From Cristatella mucedo (lineage: Eukaryota > Bryozoa > Phylactolaemata > Cristatellidae), in contig WPIO01000090.1 of NCBI GenBank assembly GCA_009760855.2, positions 558,001-622,000 on the forward strand: DNA of 64,000 nucleotides, written 5' to 3'. The notes under the pieces are model-generated. The model was not told the DNA's origin. It ran no database searches and saw only the letters and a program-made list of their open reading frames with translations. Positions within the stretch are counted from its first letter, which is position 1, and each line of letters begins with the position of its first letter. A program made the translations under genes and the position numbers. Positions 12,151 to 63,254 of this stretch are shown in pieces.

Positions 12151-12969
12151 GTATATCTAATATCGTTCTTCCCCTCTCAAACTATCAAGGACAATGCAAT
12201 AGCTATCTTACCCTTTGCTTATTGGCCATCGACACCAGTAGGTGTGGCTCTTAAAGTCTTTGGATGTGTAAGCCTCTTCCACAATTCTTAGTTGAAGATT
12301 TATAGTCTGAGGTGACTGACTGTAGTGGTTGGTTTCCAGTGGTTCAGAGCTATTTCTTCAGTGCTAATCAATCAATAGACTGCCTCCATGTGTCAATGAT
12401 GCTACATACTTTCGGTTGGCAGTGTGGAATAAAGTTTTTTGATACTGTGTAGGCACTGCATTCCGCCAACGCTTAGGAGTGGTAACAAAAATAATAAAGT
12501 TAAAAACCCACCTAATCCTTGCAGGTTTATCGACTGGCTGGCGAAAATGCTGTTAAAAATTAGGTGTGCTGCATAGGCAGGCAATTACTTCCATCCTCTC
12601 AATCTATACCGAATGGAATGGAATTGCACCGTACTAGTGGGGCCCAGTGAGTGTTGGGGGAGCTTTAAACTCCATCTAGTTCTCTGCTGTGCATTAGCAG
12701 TCCGACGGACGCTCACTGGCTGAGAAATCGAAGGTGCCGTCAGAATCCGGACCAGCGCCTCATTTCGTTCGTGACGCAGATGCATTGTCATTCACCTGAG
12801 CACTAATTTGGCAGAGCTAGATATATCTTGCTTTCTCAGGTCGGGAAAAACATTGAAGGTTGCAAACGAGCAACTGGAGAGATAGTTTGCAGTCAGATGA
12901 GGCTAAATTGTCGATCACTACAGGACTTCTAGGCGAAGAACGTTTAACTGAGGCTCAAGGATAGCAGAA
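12151..12969. other. 5' flank of the kinase gene
   Basis: Holds the presumed 5' UTR and promoter, but I see no clear TATA box or CpG island. A GC-richer stretch lies at about 12600-12790. An in-frame stop at 12949-12951 bounds the kinase reading frame. Confidence 0.4.
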
Positions 12970-51719
<38,750 letters not shown>

Positions 51720-52091
51720 GGCGAACGAGGTGAAGTGATTGCTAAGGTTAAATCCTCGTGGTTGGATCCTTGGTGTAAGCTGACTCTATTTTGAGCATTT
51801 ATTTTCCAGCCAATCTCTCTGTTGTTTGTAGATGCGACCGTCTCAAAATTACTCGAAAGCATTGCAGGTGTTTTTAGAAGACTAAAAACTGGTTAGCGAC
51901 AGTCGGAAAACGAAGGCTGACATTTGACTTTGTAAGACGTCTTCTGATTGAGCAAACCGTTTTTTTCAGTTTTTTTACCTTCCTCCCTCTATCACCATCT
52001 TCTCTCTCCTTGTATTCCCTCTCTGTCTATTTTCTGTATCGCTGTGTACATATGTGGTATATATAGATATGTGCTTATATATGTCAATAAA
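51720..52091 (+). other. Kinase 3' flank, possible 3' UTR
   Basis: No coding frame. An AATAAA at 52086-52091 is the first such signal after the stop codon, but it also sits at the edge of a SINE, so its use is unproven. Confidence 0.3.
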
Positions 52092-52222
52092 GGCGGTTGC
52101 TTTCCTCTGGGTTCGATTCCTCTGGTGGGCGATCCTTTATCGCCACTGCAAGCGGTGATGATAGCCATTAAGGCTGTTCTGTCGCTATACAAAAAGAGGC
52201 TGTTTAATCAGCTAGGATTTAA
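52092..52222 (+). repeat. S1 SINE, 5' truncated
   Basis: Begins at ggcggttgctttcctctggg, keeps the B-box gggttcgattcc, body and gctgtttaatcagctaggat tail. Confidence 0.85.
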
Positions 52223-53149
52223 TTTATGCACATACATAGTTATAAATTCTTGCTTTTTCTTCGCCAGGCTCACGTTGTCAATCATGAGTGCTAGAAGTAT
52301 TGCATACGGATTGAACAAACTCTTTGTATTAGTGACTGGCTTTCACTTTTGCAGTTTAGCCATTTTTGGTCTAGGAAAATGGTGCAGCAACTGGATGAAA
52401 TATGCTTTGCCGCTACAATTGAAAATAATCTGAGCAGAGCCGAACTTGGACGCCTTCATTCAGAATGGCAACGTTGAACAAATTGATAAAAAATTGAAGC
52501 CTGCACGTCGTTCATTGTTTGAGCACTTTTAGCTTTAAGTTTCCATGAAGTAGTAAAGGACAGCGTCAGATACCAACTGAGTTATGGACAAGTAAACACA
52601 AATTTATTTTTCTTTATTAAAGTGAAGGTGGTAGGAATTAGCTACTTTAGAAAAACTAGCACCTCAAATGATACCCCTTAAATCACTTCTTACTGGTCTT
52701 ACTCTTCTTCCTATTGATCATTGAATCCCAATCAAATTACATCAATCATTTCCGTTTTTTAAATTCCTTTAAGATCTTAGCTATTGAACTACACTCCGAC
52801 CTTGCATTGCATTTAAAAACTTGCATTTTTCTTCTCCTTCACCAATTTTTCTTCTCCGTCACCAATCGATTTTCGGGAGCACGGAAAAAACTATACTTTT
52901 TTTAAAACCGTGCATTTAGGAAGTACGCCTTAAAACTCTCAAAGACATAATTAGGTTGCATTACCCAAAATTGAACCTGAAATCCTACCCTTTACTAATT
53001 CCAATTGATTTAGCCGTATCTGCATGAAGTGGTTACTGTTCGCCCAAACGTACTGACATGTTCAAATTCCTAACCGGGTGATTAGCTTCGATTCATTTTC
53101 ATTATTAGTGCAGGGGCAGAAATATTTTCCTTAAGGATTGTAAAGTTTG
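52223..53149. other. Unassigned AT-rich DNA
   Basis: No recognised feature; the 161-codon frame starting at 51948 overlaps the SINE and shows no domain. Confidence 0.4.
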
Positions 53150-53305
53150 CCGAGCTGGTTTGGTCCAGCGTTTAAGGAGCTCGGCCCCTCCCCCCCCCCC
53201 GACTACGGTCTCTCTGAGGTGGTAGTCTCAAGCTCAGAGGCACATTTGAAGCTCCTGAATAGAGAGTAGGTTCTCTTAGGGTGCTATAGAGATTAAATAT
53301 ATATA
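53150..53305 (+). repeat. S2 SINE-like repeat
   Basis: gctggtttggtccagcgttt, a 12-C run at 53187-53198, then gcacatttgaagctcctgaa and ttagggtgctatagagatta. Matches the order of the copies at 54945 and 56680. Confidence 0.7.
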
Positions 53306-53727
53306 TTTTTTTAAATATTTGATGATATTACTGTCATTCGCACAAATATTGGCAAGCACAATAATCATACTTTGGAAGCCTATTGCTTCTCATCTGAGTT
53401 CTGGAGTACAGTTGTTCGTGAGGTATTGTCATAGCCAGATAGCAGTAACCATAAGGCAAGTGAAACTAATATCAAACCCTACAGATATTTTCATCTTTAA
53501 AGTATAATAGCAGGGTCCCTTTTTCTGTATATACATGACAAAAGGCCTGCTGCCATTTCTTTCTGAGTTAACTCGTCACCTAAAAGTTAGTATTACTGAG
53601 TACAACTCTGTTTTCAAAAGGCCAAGAGAGTCCAGATTGGTTTCATCAAAAACATTCAACATCCGTGAGTGTTTTGTCAGCAGATTGTGTGACCTAATCA
53701 GGATAAAGTTGCAGCCGTTTATAAGAT

Positions 53728-54720
53728 ATGAACTGAAGTCATGATCTCTTAAGGATTTGAGGTTTTGTATGGGGTATATGTTTACAATTAGTTTACAAAA
53801 ACGCTGGTGGCTAAATGCTTATACTGGCGGGGGAGTAGATTGGAGAGATAAGCTGAAGATTAAAGAATAAATAAACCTAGAAGTGAGTAACAAAACCTTG
53901 TAATCATGCATTGCGTGGTGGGAGCTAGCACTGGTTTGTGAGGTGTTAGATGTAGTGACTGAAACACATGACTGACAAGCCTATTGCAGAGTTTGGCATA
54001 CTCTGTAAACGCCTGATTGCACATGCCTGCAGACTAGCAAATAGTGAGTTATATAAGTGAAGACAGAATAAACTCATGAAGCAATTTAGATGGGGTATTT
54101 ATGTCTAATCAAGCGTGAATTTTAGCTATTCTAGATAGCTAAAAGTAGGCGAGCTTGACTGTGGTACACAGGTCATAATCCGATGAAAGGTCATTTTCAA
54201 CTAGACAACCTATATTTCACACAGATCCAACTGGCGATAAGCTGGAACAGCCGGTTTCCAGAATTAACCTTTTCCATTTCGCTAACAAACTTGATTGGAC
54301 TTTAACTATAAGTGGGTTTTATCATCATGCAATTTAAGAAAGTTTGCTACAATCAACGTTTGGATATCACTATTACACATAGCCAAGCAGTGCAAACAAT
54401 TTTATGTACACGAGGGCTTAGAGGGGTCAACATATAGGTCCAAATCAGTGCTGTCTGAGTAGAAGTGAAAGACTAGATTTAGTGAGGCCGTGCCATTGGC
54501 GAGAGGAAGAGTGTAAACCATAAAATGAGCTGAGCGCCGAGGTACCTAGTATTTCAGAGGTTCATCGGGTAATGTTTGTCTATTCATATCAGTGGTCAAG
54601 AGGCTTCCATTGAGGTAGGTCCTGAACCGTTGCAACACCGACCCATATATTCCAGCGTGAGACAAGAAGTGCTCAAGAAGGAGTGGCGAGTGGTAGAATA
54701 AAAAACGGCTGCATTTTTAA
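53728..54720 (-). mobile_element. Family B copy, degenerate
   Basis: Minus B starting at the ctcttaaggatttgaggttt block, with C-terminal and thumb regions and a motif A side near tcaagaaggagtggcgagtg. Confidence 0.72.
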
Positions 54721-54944
54721 GCCAAACAATAAGAGATACTTGACGTAAGTCACCAATCTCAAGTGGGATCCTAATCCTAATTCTAACCCTAATCGTAAGT
54801 AGTTAGACAAGAGCATAGTTTTTATATGGGTCTGTTGAAATATTCAGACAGCTCTTCCAGCATCTAATTCAATAGTGAGGCACTCTGCCACAATGGTAAC
54901 TCCAATGAGACACAATACCGGAACTTGGCTTTTAATTTAATGTA

Positions 54945-55090
54945 TTATTTCTAGTGGTTAAGGTGCCCCCCAACCAAGGTCTGACTGCGGTCGTGGGCTC
55001 GAGCTACGAGGCATACGTCAAGCGCCTGAATACAGACTAAGTTATCTTGGGACGCTATATAAATAATTATTTATTTATTTATTCATTTAT
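54945..55090 (+). repeat. S2 SINE-like repeat
   Basis: tagtggttaaggtgcccccc, aaggtctgactgcggtcgtg, ggctcgagctacgaggcata, cttgggacgctatataaata. The box gtgggctcgagc resembles a tRNA B-box. Confidence 0.75.
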
Positions 55091-56434
55091 TTCAAATTAA
55101 TCTCCAACACATGCATTTTATAAAACATTCGCCTGAGGTTCGGCTCTCGACTGTAGCTGTTTTTGCAGCTCGACTGAGTTTGCACTGACCACTATATATC
55201 CACCGATCAGACACAACTTTACCAGTCTTCTCATTCAATCGAATATGTTATAAAATACAAGCTTCAAGTAATTGGAGCAGATGCTCCCAAAATTCAGAAA
55301 ATATTGCAATAAAAGTTCCTATGTGCTCAAAATAGTTTATGCTATTTTAAGGTGTGATCGATGATTGTGACACAGCAACCTGAGCCACAAAGATACAGTG
55401 GCGTAACTTTCTGCTTCTCACTAGGTCATTGCAGCCGTTGCATCAATGTTACCAGTAGAGCATAGAGCTCTAGATAAAATTATGCTAGAAATCCATAAGT
55501 GCCGGCCCGTGAATCTAGATGAGATGACATGAATGCACACAAATTATGAAGAGTTGACATTTCTTATTAACACTAGTCCTGTCCGGACATGCTCAAGACC
55601 ACGCAATAGCCATAAACGTGCACAGATGTCCAGAAAAAACCTAGGTGCATATAAACTCATGTAGTTCACCAAGATCTATAATGATCTGCCGACCAGCACC
55701 ATGCTGCATGTATAGCTCGTAAATGGCTTCTCTTTTTTATGCCTCCGACTAAGATTGCATCACCTGATCTTTTCAAGTAAGACTACTATTCAAATATACT
55801 TGCATAGCAATTTCGTAACATTTTTAATTCAGAATAAAAAATAATGAATCGGCTGTAACACCAGAATGCGATCCTTACTCCTTTCATGAAAGATTACTAC
55901 TAGAGCGAGTTTTGGCCATGCCATAGGTGGCACATTGCAAAGACAAAGCAGCCAAAATGCTGATTTTTCCGGAACAACACTTCCCTAGCACAGCAACCTC
56001 AGGTCAACATTTATTCGAGCTAACGCTTGCTTGCAAGCTGTTCAAAGTAGCTATTCCACAGTGATCCAGAGTTGGAATTTACCACTATTACCCACCACTG
56101 CATTGATATGAATTCAGAAACTGGGTATTAGGCTGCAAAATCCACCCCTGAAAATTTTAGTCAACCGGGATTATTAGTGATACTGATAGAAGGTTGAATT
56201 TTAGAAGTTTCCATAACATGAAAAATGGTAGCCCTGTTATCGTGGCACATAGATTGGATGATATCCGAGGAGCTCAGATTATCTTCGTTTGACCGATTTA
56301 CATCTGGCACTGAATTTGGACATTGCACGACTTCATGCCGACAACTTTATGCTCACAGTATTGTCAACAGCTTACGTTTTCATGAATTTCGCAAAGCAAA
56401 CTTGGTATTACTCATTCCTGCGGTTACTACAAAG
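55091..56434. other. Unassigned DNA
   Basis: A faint B-like patch near 55590-55780 (gcaatagccataaacgtgca, ctcatgtagttcaccaagat) and otherwise nothing recognised. Confidence 0.3.
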
Positions 56435-56585
56435 GGTCACAGTAATAATATTAATACTAATAAGAATAGAGCACTCGATAAAGCACCATAAGAGAACTCA
56501 ATGCCTTTCTAGGAGTCTTGCTTGATAAACAAAAAACATGAAAAACATGGTTAGGGGTGACATGCACATGGTCAGGAAGCAATCG
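56435..56585 (-). mobile_element. Family B 3' end
   Basis: TAATA-rich tail, gaactcaatgcctttctagg, then atggttaggggtgacatgca. Confidence 0.78.
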
Positions 56586-56679
56586 GCCTATGCAGATTGG
56601 CTTCTACCATTATCTATGAATGATAACTTAATTTTAATGACTCCCAGTTGAGCTATAGAAATAACTATACTTTGCCTAA

Positions 56680-56815
56680 CTGGTTTGGCCCAGTGTTTAA
56701 GGAAATGGCCCAGCCAAGGTCTAGCTAGGGTCGTGGGCTCGAGCCTAACGGCAGATGTGAAACGCCTGGATATAGATTAAGATCTCTTAGGGGGCTGTAC
56801 AAATAAACCATATTT
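56680..56815 (+). repeat. S2 SINE-like repeat
   Basis: aactggtttggcccagtgtt, tcgtgggctcgagcctaacg, gaaacgcctggatatagatt, agggggctgtacaaataaac. Confidence 0.78.
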
Positions 56816-57224
56816 GTTTATTCAACACAATTAGTTTATAGCCGGTGTCTCAAAGTGTTTCGTGGAGGCATGTCAGCTGGTGCGATAGGTCTTTTCTTAC
56901 TGTTATGGTTAAATAATACTGGAGGCTGGTGTACTGTCAGATCAATAATGACTTGCTCTAGTGAGTAAATATAGATGAACCAGATTAGATAATACCACGA
57001 TCATTAATTCGGCTGTGAAAAAAGTCAACTCATGCAATGGGCCTTCACGTTGACTGTAGCTTTAGACTGCCAGAAATGTACCCCGCCTCAGCTCATGCAG
57101 GGAAGTACACTTATCTGCTTCCTTGAAAATAAGTTGCTGACTGCCTTCGCTTGTGCTGTACTCTTATACGGCTTTTGTGGTAGTCATTGGGCATCAACTT
57201 TCTTTTTTAAGGCATGTGGTCTCT
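56816..57224. other. Unassigned DNA
   Basis: No recognised feature. Confidence 0.4.
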
Positions 57225-57405
57225 AGCCACTCGGTCGCAGCCTGGGCTTTAAGCCCCTCAACTTCTAGATCATCGTTCGTGGTTTCGAAAACTATATATA
57301 TGTAATTTAGCAGTGTACGATGCATGCTTGGAGACAGCTGCTAAGGCTATCCCAGCTATGTATAAATGAGGCTGCTAATCAGATTAGCAGGGATTTACTT
57401 ACTTT
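57225..57405 (+). repeat. S1-like SINE, strongly diverged
   Basis: tRNA-like gtggtttcgaaaac box and a tail aatgaggctgctaatcagat close to the S1 3' end. Confidence 0.5.
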
Positions 57406-58224
57406 TAGCTATAAGCAGTAGGCTGTACAAGAAGACACCGAGTTTCTCAAGTATTACTTGAGCGACTGCAAGGATAAGCTTCGTTCTACGTTATGAAATG
57501 TCAGCATAATGCAATCGAGGCTACAGCTACCGAGTAGATATTTTGATGGGATGCTGAAATAGTCTTATTATAATGTTTTATAATGACCATAAGACAAAAT
57601 ATTTACGTATTTTCAAAAAGAAGAATAATCGTATAGTTAGCAAAAGAATGCACAATGTCAAAAAGCATAACTATTTAAGAGTGACAAGCATACTGGTACT
57701 ATGTAAACATTGATATAGCAGCATTTATAGTATTTAGGTTAAACCTAAATTGACTGGCTTTGTTTATCAAGAGTGATGTTAATCGGAAGTCGCATATAAT
57801 TATTTTAGCTATGCAAAAAATTGTCTACCCATTTAAAAAAATCAATACAACTTGACTTATAAATAGGAATCACAAGCGACCCTCACCTTTTTAGACGGCT
57901 GAAGCTGTACCGGCGAATGTTTTGCTGGAATCTTGCCAGACACAAATGGGAAGCAGCGAAACAGCCGGACGAACTTGAAAATTGAAAAATATATACCATA
58001 AAATCGAATACTGTTGGCATGTTGCAAAATTCATTGGTTGAACTTGCATGACCACACCCCAGGGGAAGACTATAGGTCGAGACAATTTCAGTTCCCCCTT
58101 CAGACTCAGCCAGTGATGGACTAATTAAAGCGACATATATATGGGATTCTGACTAATTGTAGACAATTGGCTACATTTTTCATGAGGAAATACGGCCTAC
58201 ACAATTCTTGTCTGAGTCTCTATA
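57406..58224. other. Unassigned DNA
   Basis: Weak B-terminus-like sequence at 57570-57720; otherwise nothing recognised. Confidence 0.3.
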
Positions 58225-58313
58225 CCTACATCTAAATAGGTCACCAGCGATCTTGTTCAGAAGTTCTTATTGTAATCAACGACTACAAGTCGTTCGGTTT
58301 CTATTTAAAAAAA
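58225..58313 (+). mobile_element. Family B, segment upstream of an inserted SINE
   Basis: tctaaataggtcaccagcga and tcttgttcagaag match the block at 63825-63870 of the last B copy; the copy continues at 58486. Confidence 0.55.
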
Positions 58314-58485
58314 AATTCTAGCTGGATTAATAGACTCATTTTGTATAGCCACAGATGAGCCTTTACGGCTAACACCACCACTTGGAGTGGCGAAAAAGGA
58401 TCGTCCACCACAAGATTCGAACCCACGATCTTGGGACTGAGGTCGTGAAAAGCAACCACCTTACCTAGTGAGCCATTATGACTCA
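58314..58485 (-). repeat. S1 SINE inserted into family B
   Basis: Full minus copy: tctagctggattaatagact, ccaccacaagattcgaaccc, gtgagccattatgactcac. B sequence resumes at the next base. Confidence 0.85.
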
Positions 58486-59970
58486 CTATTCCCACTGTCT
58501 TGCTCCTACGTCGCATTGATCTGCTGCTGCCATGCACAACTAATATCATTAATACGTCATTAGCCTCAAGTCAAGTTCAAGCACCTTTAAAAAGGCTGTA
58601 GTCAATCTACTTCTCAAGAAAGCGACACTAGACCAAGAGAACTTAAGCAACTACCGGCCAGTCTCCCTTCTACGATTCCTATAAAAAACACTGGAGCGGG
58701 TCGTGGCTGACCAGCTGAACTCATATGTTGAAACTTTAAACCTTGCAAGTACGTTCCAGTCTGTCTTTAGAGCTAATCACTCAGCAGAATCAGCATTGCT
58801 TAGGGAGTACAGCGACCTAATAGGAATGCAGACATAGGTAGAGTGTCTCTGCTAGTTTTTCTGGACCTTTCGGCAGTTTTTGATACTGTCGGTCAAAAAG
58901 TTCTTCTAGAGTGCCCCTCATCTCACCTGGGCATCACTGGCACTGCTCTGCAAGGGTTCAAATCCCATCTCAGTGGGGATTCCGGAGTATTGACTTGAAT
59001 AGACAAACATCATCTGAGGTACCTGAGAAATATGGCAAACCTCTGGGCTCCATGTGAGGTCCAGTCCTTTTCACAATTTATGCTCTCCCTCTTGCTAACG
59101 TTGATGCCAAGCATAATTCAGGCTTTAATTTCTTTATGAGTAACAGTTGTAGTTTTGCATTGACCCTTGGCTGCCTTCGAGCACCTTAAACTATCTAAAA
59201 TACCTTTCTGCATGTATCGACGAAACTCCCGAATGGATGGTGGCTCATTTTCCTAAACTAAATGATGATACAACTAATTTGTTTAGTTACAGCAGACCCA
59301 GTAAGATTAAAGTATTAGGAAGGCTGACACTCAAAATTTGCTCTGCCGACACAGCTCGAGTTAAATCAACTAAATTCTTGTTGCCATGTTCCAAATTGAC
59401 ATCTCGTTAGACGACCAAATCAGCTCCACAATGAAGTATGCATACTTTCAGGTACGTAACCATGGCAAAATTTGTCCTTGTTTAGATGAAGATACCACAT
59501 CTAAGAAGGTCCATTAATTTGTGCCATCCAGTCATGACTTCAGTAACTCACTGCCTCCTGACCTACTAGGGTTTGCAATCAGGCTCTTACAGCTGGTGCC
59601 AAACTCTACAGCTAGGGTTGCCTGTTGTGAGCATTGTAGCTGCTGCATCACACCAATTCTCGACAACCTGCACTGTAATCATGTCAAGCATCGGATTGAA
59701 ATCATGGTTTTGCTGCTCACTTTTAAGTAACTTCATTCTTTGGATTCTAGCCTATCTCTCGAATCTTGTCATCCACTAACCACTAGGCGAAGCATCGATC
59801 CGCAGGCTTTTCGGAAATTCAAATATTTACCAATACCTCATACAAACCTCAAATCCGTTGGAGACATGAATTTCGTTCGTAAGCTCTCAAAGCCTGGAAA
59901 TCACTCCCGACTTGAGTCTGAACCTCCCTTGACTTGACAAAATTCAAAAAGAACTTCCTTGGAATTTTTA
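58486..59970 (+). mobile_element. Family B retrotransposon, long copy
   Basis: Plus B from tattcccactgtcttgctcc through LLKK, YRPVSLL, motif A (tggacctttcggcagttttt), the degraded YADD area (near 59135-59150), thumb (gacatctcgttagacgacca) and C-terminus. Frameshifts and stops throughout. Confidence 0.82.
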
Positions 59971-61484
59971 TACAGCTTTTCCTTCATTTGAGCTTGACAC
60001 TGATAAACGTTCAATACTGCTTCATTGACTGCGAATGTCAAATACCCGGTAGATGCTACGCTCTCGAAGGGGGCTATATTCATTTACATAGATATAAAAA
60101 CTTACTAACTTTTATTAACGGTATTACGAGGTACTCCCGTTTAACCATCAGGAACAGCAGGTGGTGGAATGGCCGTCCCAGCGGATGTGGGGAGGTTATT
60201 TTAATAGGTATGCGGCAGCCAGAGAATTAAGGGATCTGGAAGAGAGTATCAAAATCACGAAGTCAATATGTTGCTTAATTTGCAACCCCTTTAAGTCAGC
60301 GAAACGCGACACGAAGGATAGACTTCTGCTCACAGCAGAAATGCGTATCACCTGAGTTCATTTTAATTTTCTAAATACCTAAATTCTTTAGTAGCAATCT
60401 GTGCTGCTCCAATAACTTATCTTTGTGCGTTGTCAAATGGCTACACTGGATAGCAAGGTCCACTGATCACCATTACTCTACAGTTCATTGCTAGATAGTG
60501 GCAATGTTTCCAGAGCATTCTTTTTAGTTGTACATGATCAGGATGCGAATGTAAAAAATGACTGAATACCAGGTGGGAACAAACAATGGGGCCCATTTTG
60601 GTTACCATTTATTCAGCTGGCATTTTAGTGAAATTCTAGATACCACCACCACGGATAGTGGAATTTCGCTCATTGTCATCTTCTCCACTTTATTAGCCGG
60701 AACGCTTAAGAGTAATCCGTTCGTACTTCATATCTTCGTTCTTACTGTCAGCTTTCTTACTTCGTTCGCACTGTCAGCTAAACTGCTGGGATCAGCGAAC
60801 AGCCGATTCTACTATAGACCATGCATAATTCTTCTCGACAATGCTCAATATCAGGACTCGGTGGCGGCCAGGAAATGGTTGCGGTTAAGTGGGTATCAAA
60901 CTCTTCCTCTAGTTCGCTCATTTCAGGGTCGAGACTGCATCGGCTTGTCAGCATCGTTAAATGGTCGGCAGGTAGCAAGGGGACTCTTCAACGGAATCAC
61001 AGGCCATAGCTATGCTCCCCCGGTACTCAGACCAGTTTTCTAAACAGTCTGAACGAAATTAAGCTGTGGCACACTAGTTACCACCCGAGGAAGTCCCAGG
61101 CTACAACTAACCTCCAATCCTGTTGCTTGTCTTTTTGGAATATCTACTCTGTAATCCTGCTGACTGTGACCTATCTGAGTTACCTGTTACTCAGACCGAT
61201 GAAAATCGGCTGGAGGAGTCGGTTCTATGTCTATGTTCAATTATTCAATTTCTAAGGTTAGAGTCTGCAATAATTTAAGAAATCACACAACTGCCCGATT
61301 TGAGCTCACCCAGTTCTTTTTCATTCGACTTCACATATCGCTCTCTAATAAGCTCTCTCTAAACTCTATATTTAGCTATTTCCTAATGATTTACGACTAG
61401 CTGACCACTGGCCCTTGTTTATTTTTTCAAGGACAATGCAAAGGTTCCAGGTGCAAGTCAGTTAAAACGGAGTTAACATTTGGG
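59971..61484. other. Unassigned DNA with overlapping open frames at 60558-61043
   Basis: A 161-codon plus frame (60558-61043) overlaps a 66-codon minus frame (60778-60978, with SELEEEFDTHL and SWPPPSPDIEH). Neither resembles a known family, and no splice or repeat context supports either. Confidence 0.3.
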
Positions 61485-61656
61485 CTGGCTAACCGAAATG
61501 GCTCACCAGGTAAGGCGGTTACTTTTCACGACCTCGGCCCCGAGGTCGTTAGCTCTAATCCTGTTGTGGGTGATACTTTATCGCCACTGCAAGCAGCTAC
61601 GATAGTCGTAAAGACTCTTCTGTTGCTATACAAAAAAAGGCTGTTATACCAGCTAG

Positions 61657-61657
<1 letters not shown>
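61485..61657 (+). repeat. S1 SINE
   Basis: ggctcaccaggtaaggcggt, ggccccgaggtcgttagctc, ccactgcaagcagctacgat, ggctgttataccagctagtt. The tail runs straight into a TA tract. Confidence 0.85.

Positions 61658-61720
<63 letters not shown>
61658..61720. repeat. (TA)n microsatellite, SINE tail
   Basis: About 31 TA units directly after the S1 tail. Confidence 0.97.
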
Positions 61721-61723
<3 letters not shown>

Positions 61724-61961
61724 ATCGCGTTTGCTCTAATCTCTGCCGAAATGGTAAGCTGTTCACTGATCACATAAGTTAAGCCATCCCTCACACACAC
61801 GGCCTGAAGTGAAATTCTTGCTATTCATTGTAGCTGTCATTCTAAGCTCGAGATGTATTTTAGTGTCTTTATTTCGCCCCTTTCTAGTTTAGCCCTCGGC
61901 ATTTTTGGACTCTCGAAGACTGAACAGAGCCAGGCTTTCTCCGAGATCTCTTCCACAGTCT

Positions 61962-62320
61962 TATATAGCTGTCCCATTCCTCCGCTTGAGGATCGCTAGT
62001 GATAGAACATTTTTCTCTGCATGTCCTAGACCGTGGAACTCTTCCTCAACGGTTGTTATGCAACGACAAATACTCTTCGGCTGCAGACGATGGTTCACCC
62101 CTTTTCAGGGCTCCTAAGCTGCTACTTTAATGATACTCACAACCTCAGCTACTCTCCTGACTCTGCTATGCTTTCCAATTTCTTTTATTTTGTGAGATGA
62201 AACCGCTTAGGATGTGTGTGAGCTCAATAAACTGTCCTGTCTAACTTCTACACAGTTATTGTTGCTTTGCGGATAAACAGACGGGGAAGCATGACATTAA
62301 TGATGCATTGCAGGTAACAT
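61962..62320 (+). mobile_element. Family A 3' end, truncated
   Basis: tagctgtcccattcctccgc, tcctagaccgtggaactctt, ttgttatgcaacgacaaata, then the A 3' UTR and a gcatgacattaatgatgcat tail. Confidence 0.8.
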
Positions 62321-62624
62321 TTAAAAGTGCCGAAATTACTGATTACAATAACGATTACGACTTCTGGAAATGGACTAAATTACTAAGCAGGCTGTCAGAA
62401 TCAACTGCTCTAAGTGGGAAATTCTTCAACCGACATATTTATCTAAACAGGTCAAACAAAGATATCGCCTAAATGTCTACATCCGATGGGGTTATTAGTT
62501 ACTTTTTCCTGAAGTTCGTATCACAATAAAAAAATGCAACTAGTCTCTGGACCTTATTAACAACGACCTGATTCTACGATGCATAGATCTGTCACATTTA
62601 TGTAGAAGTCACCGATGAAATGTG
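62321..62624. other. Unassigned DNA
   Basis: No recognised feature. Confidence 0.4.
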
Positions 62625-62745
62625 TCATTATTTCAAGTCACATCCCAGTACTAAAATAGGCTTCAGTCATGTTGTGAATCAAGAAAGCAACAATGGACCA
62701 AGAGAACTTAAGCAACTTCGGCCCAAACCCTCTTCCGGATTCATC
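62625..62745 (+). mobile_element. Family B short fragment
   Basis: gaatcaagaaagcaacaatg and gaccaagagaacttaagcaa match the LLKKATLDQENLSN block of B. Confidence 0.7.
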
Positions 62746-63254
62746 TCTGTGATGGCAGTGTCTGCTTAGAATCAGGTCCCTCCTGTCAGTTTATAACTTC
62801 GATGTCTGCATTCAAGGAGGCAAGGGTTGATCGGTTTTAAAGGTTTATCCTCCGAAGAAGAAACGGAAAAAAGGGGGCGTTATGCAGAGTGGGCTGAAGG
62901 CTAATTCGAGCATTACCCTATTTTTCAAAACATTCTTATACACACAGGCCAATTTAAACCAATCGTTTCAGTTAAAATCAACAATGCAGTTATTATAAAA
63001 TGCAATTCTGAAGTATTTTGAAACTTGTCAGTGATCAGTGATAAGAAGGGTAGTATTGATCGTCTTTTTTACATCAGGAATATTACCTGGTAAGTCAGTC
63101 AACAGCCAAAGTCACTCGAACAGATTTCATCATTCAACTTCACTTTGTCATCACCAATTAATACCGAATCCTACTTATCTAAAAACATGCAGATCTTATT
63201 CAATGTACACTGTGTATCCACCTCCTCCTCTACAATAACCTGTGAATAGCGAAA
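62746..63254. other. Unassigned DNA
   Basis: No recognised feature. Confidence 0.4.

Noticed and set aside
51948..52433. 161-codon plus frame after the kinase stop
   Set aside because: It crosses an S1 SINE and has no domain.
54767..54800. Telomere-like ctaaccctaat run
   Set aside because: Only a few degenerate units; too short to mean a relic telomere.
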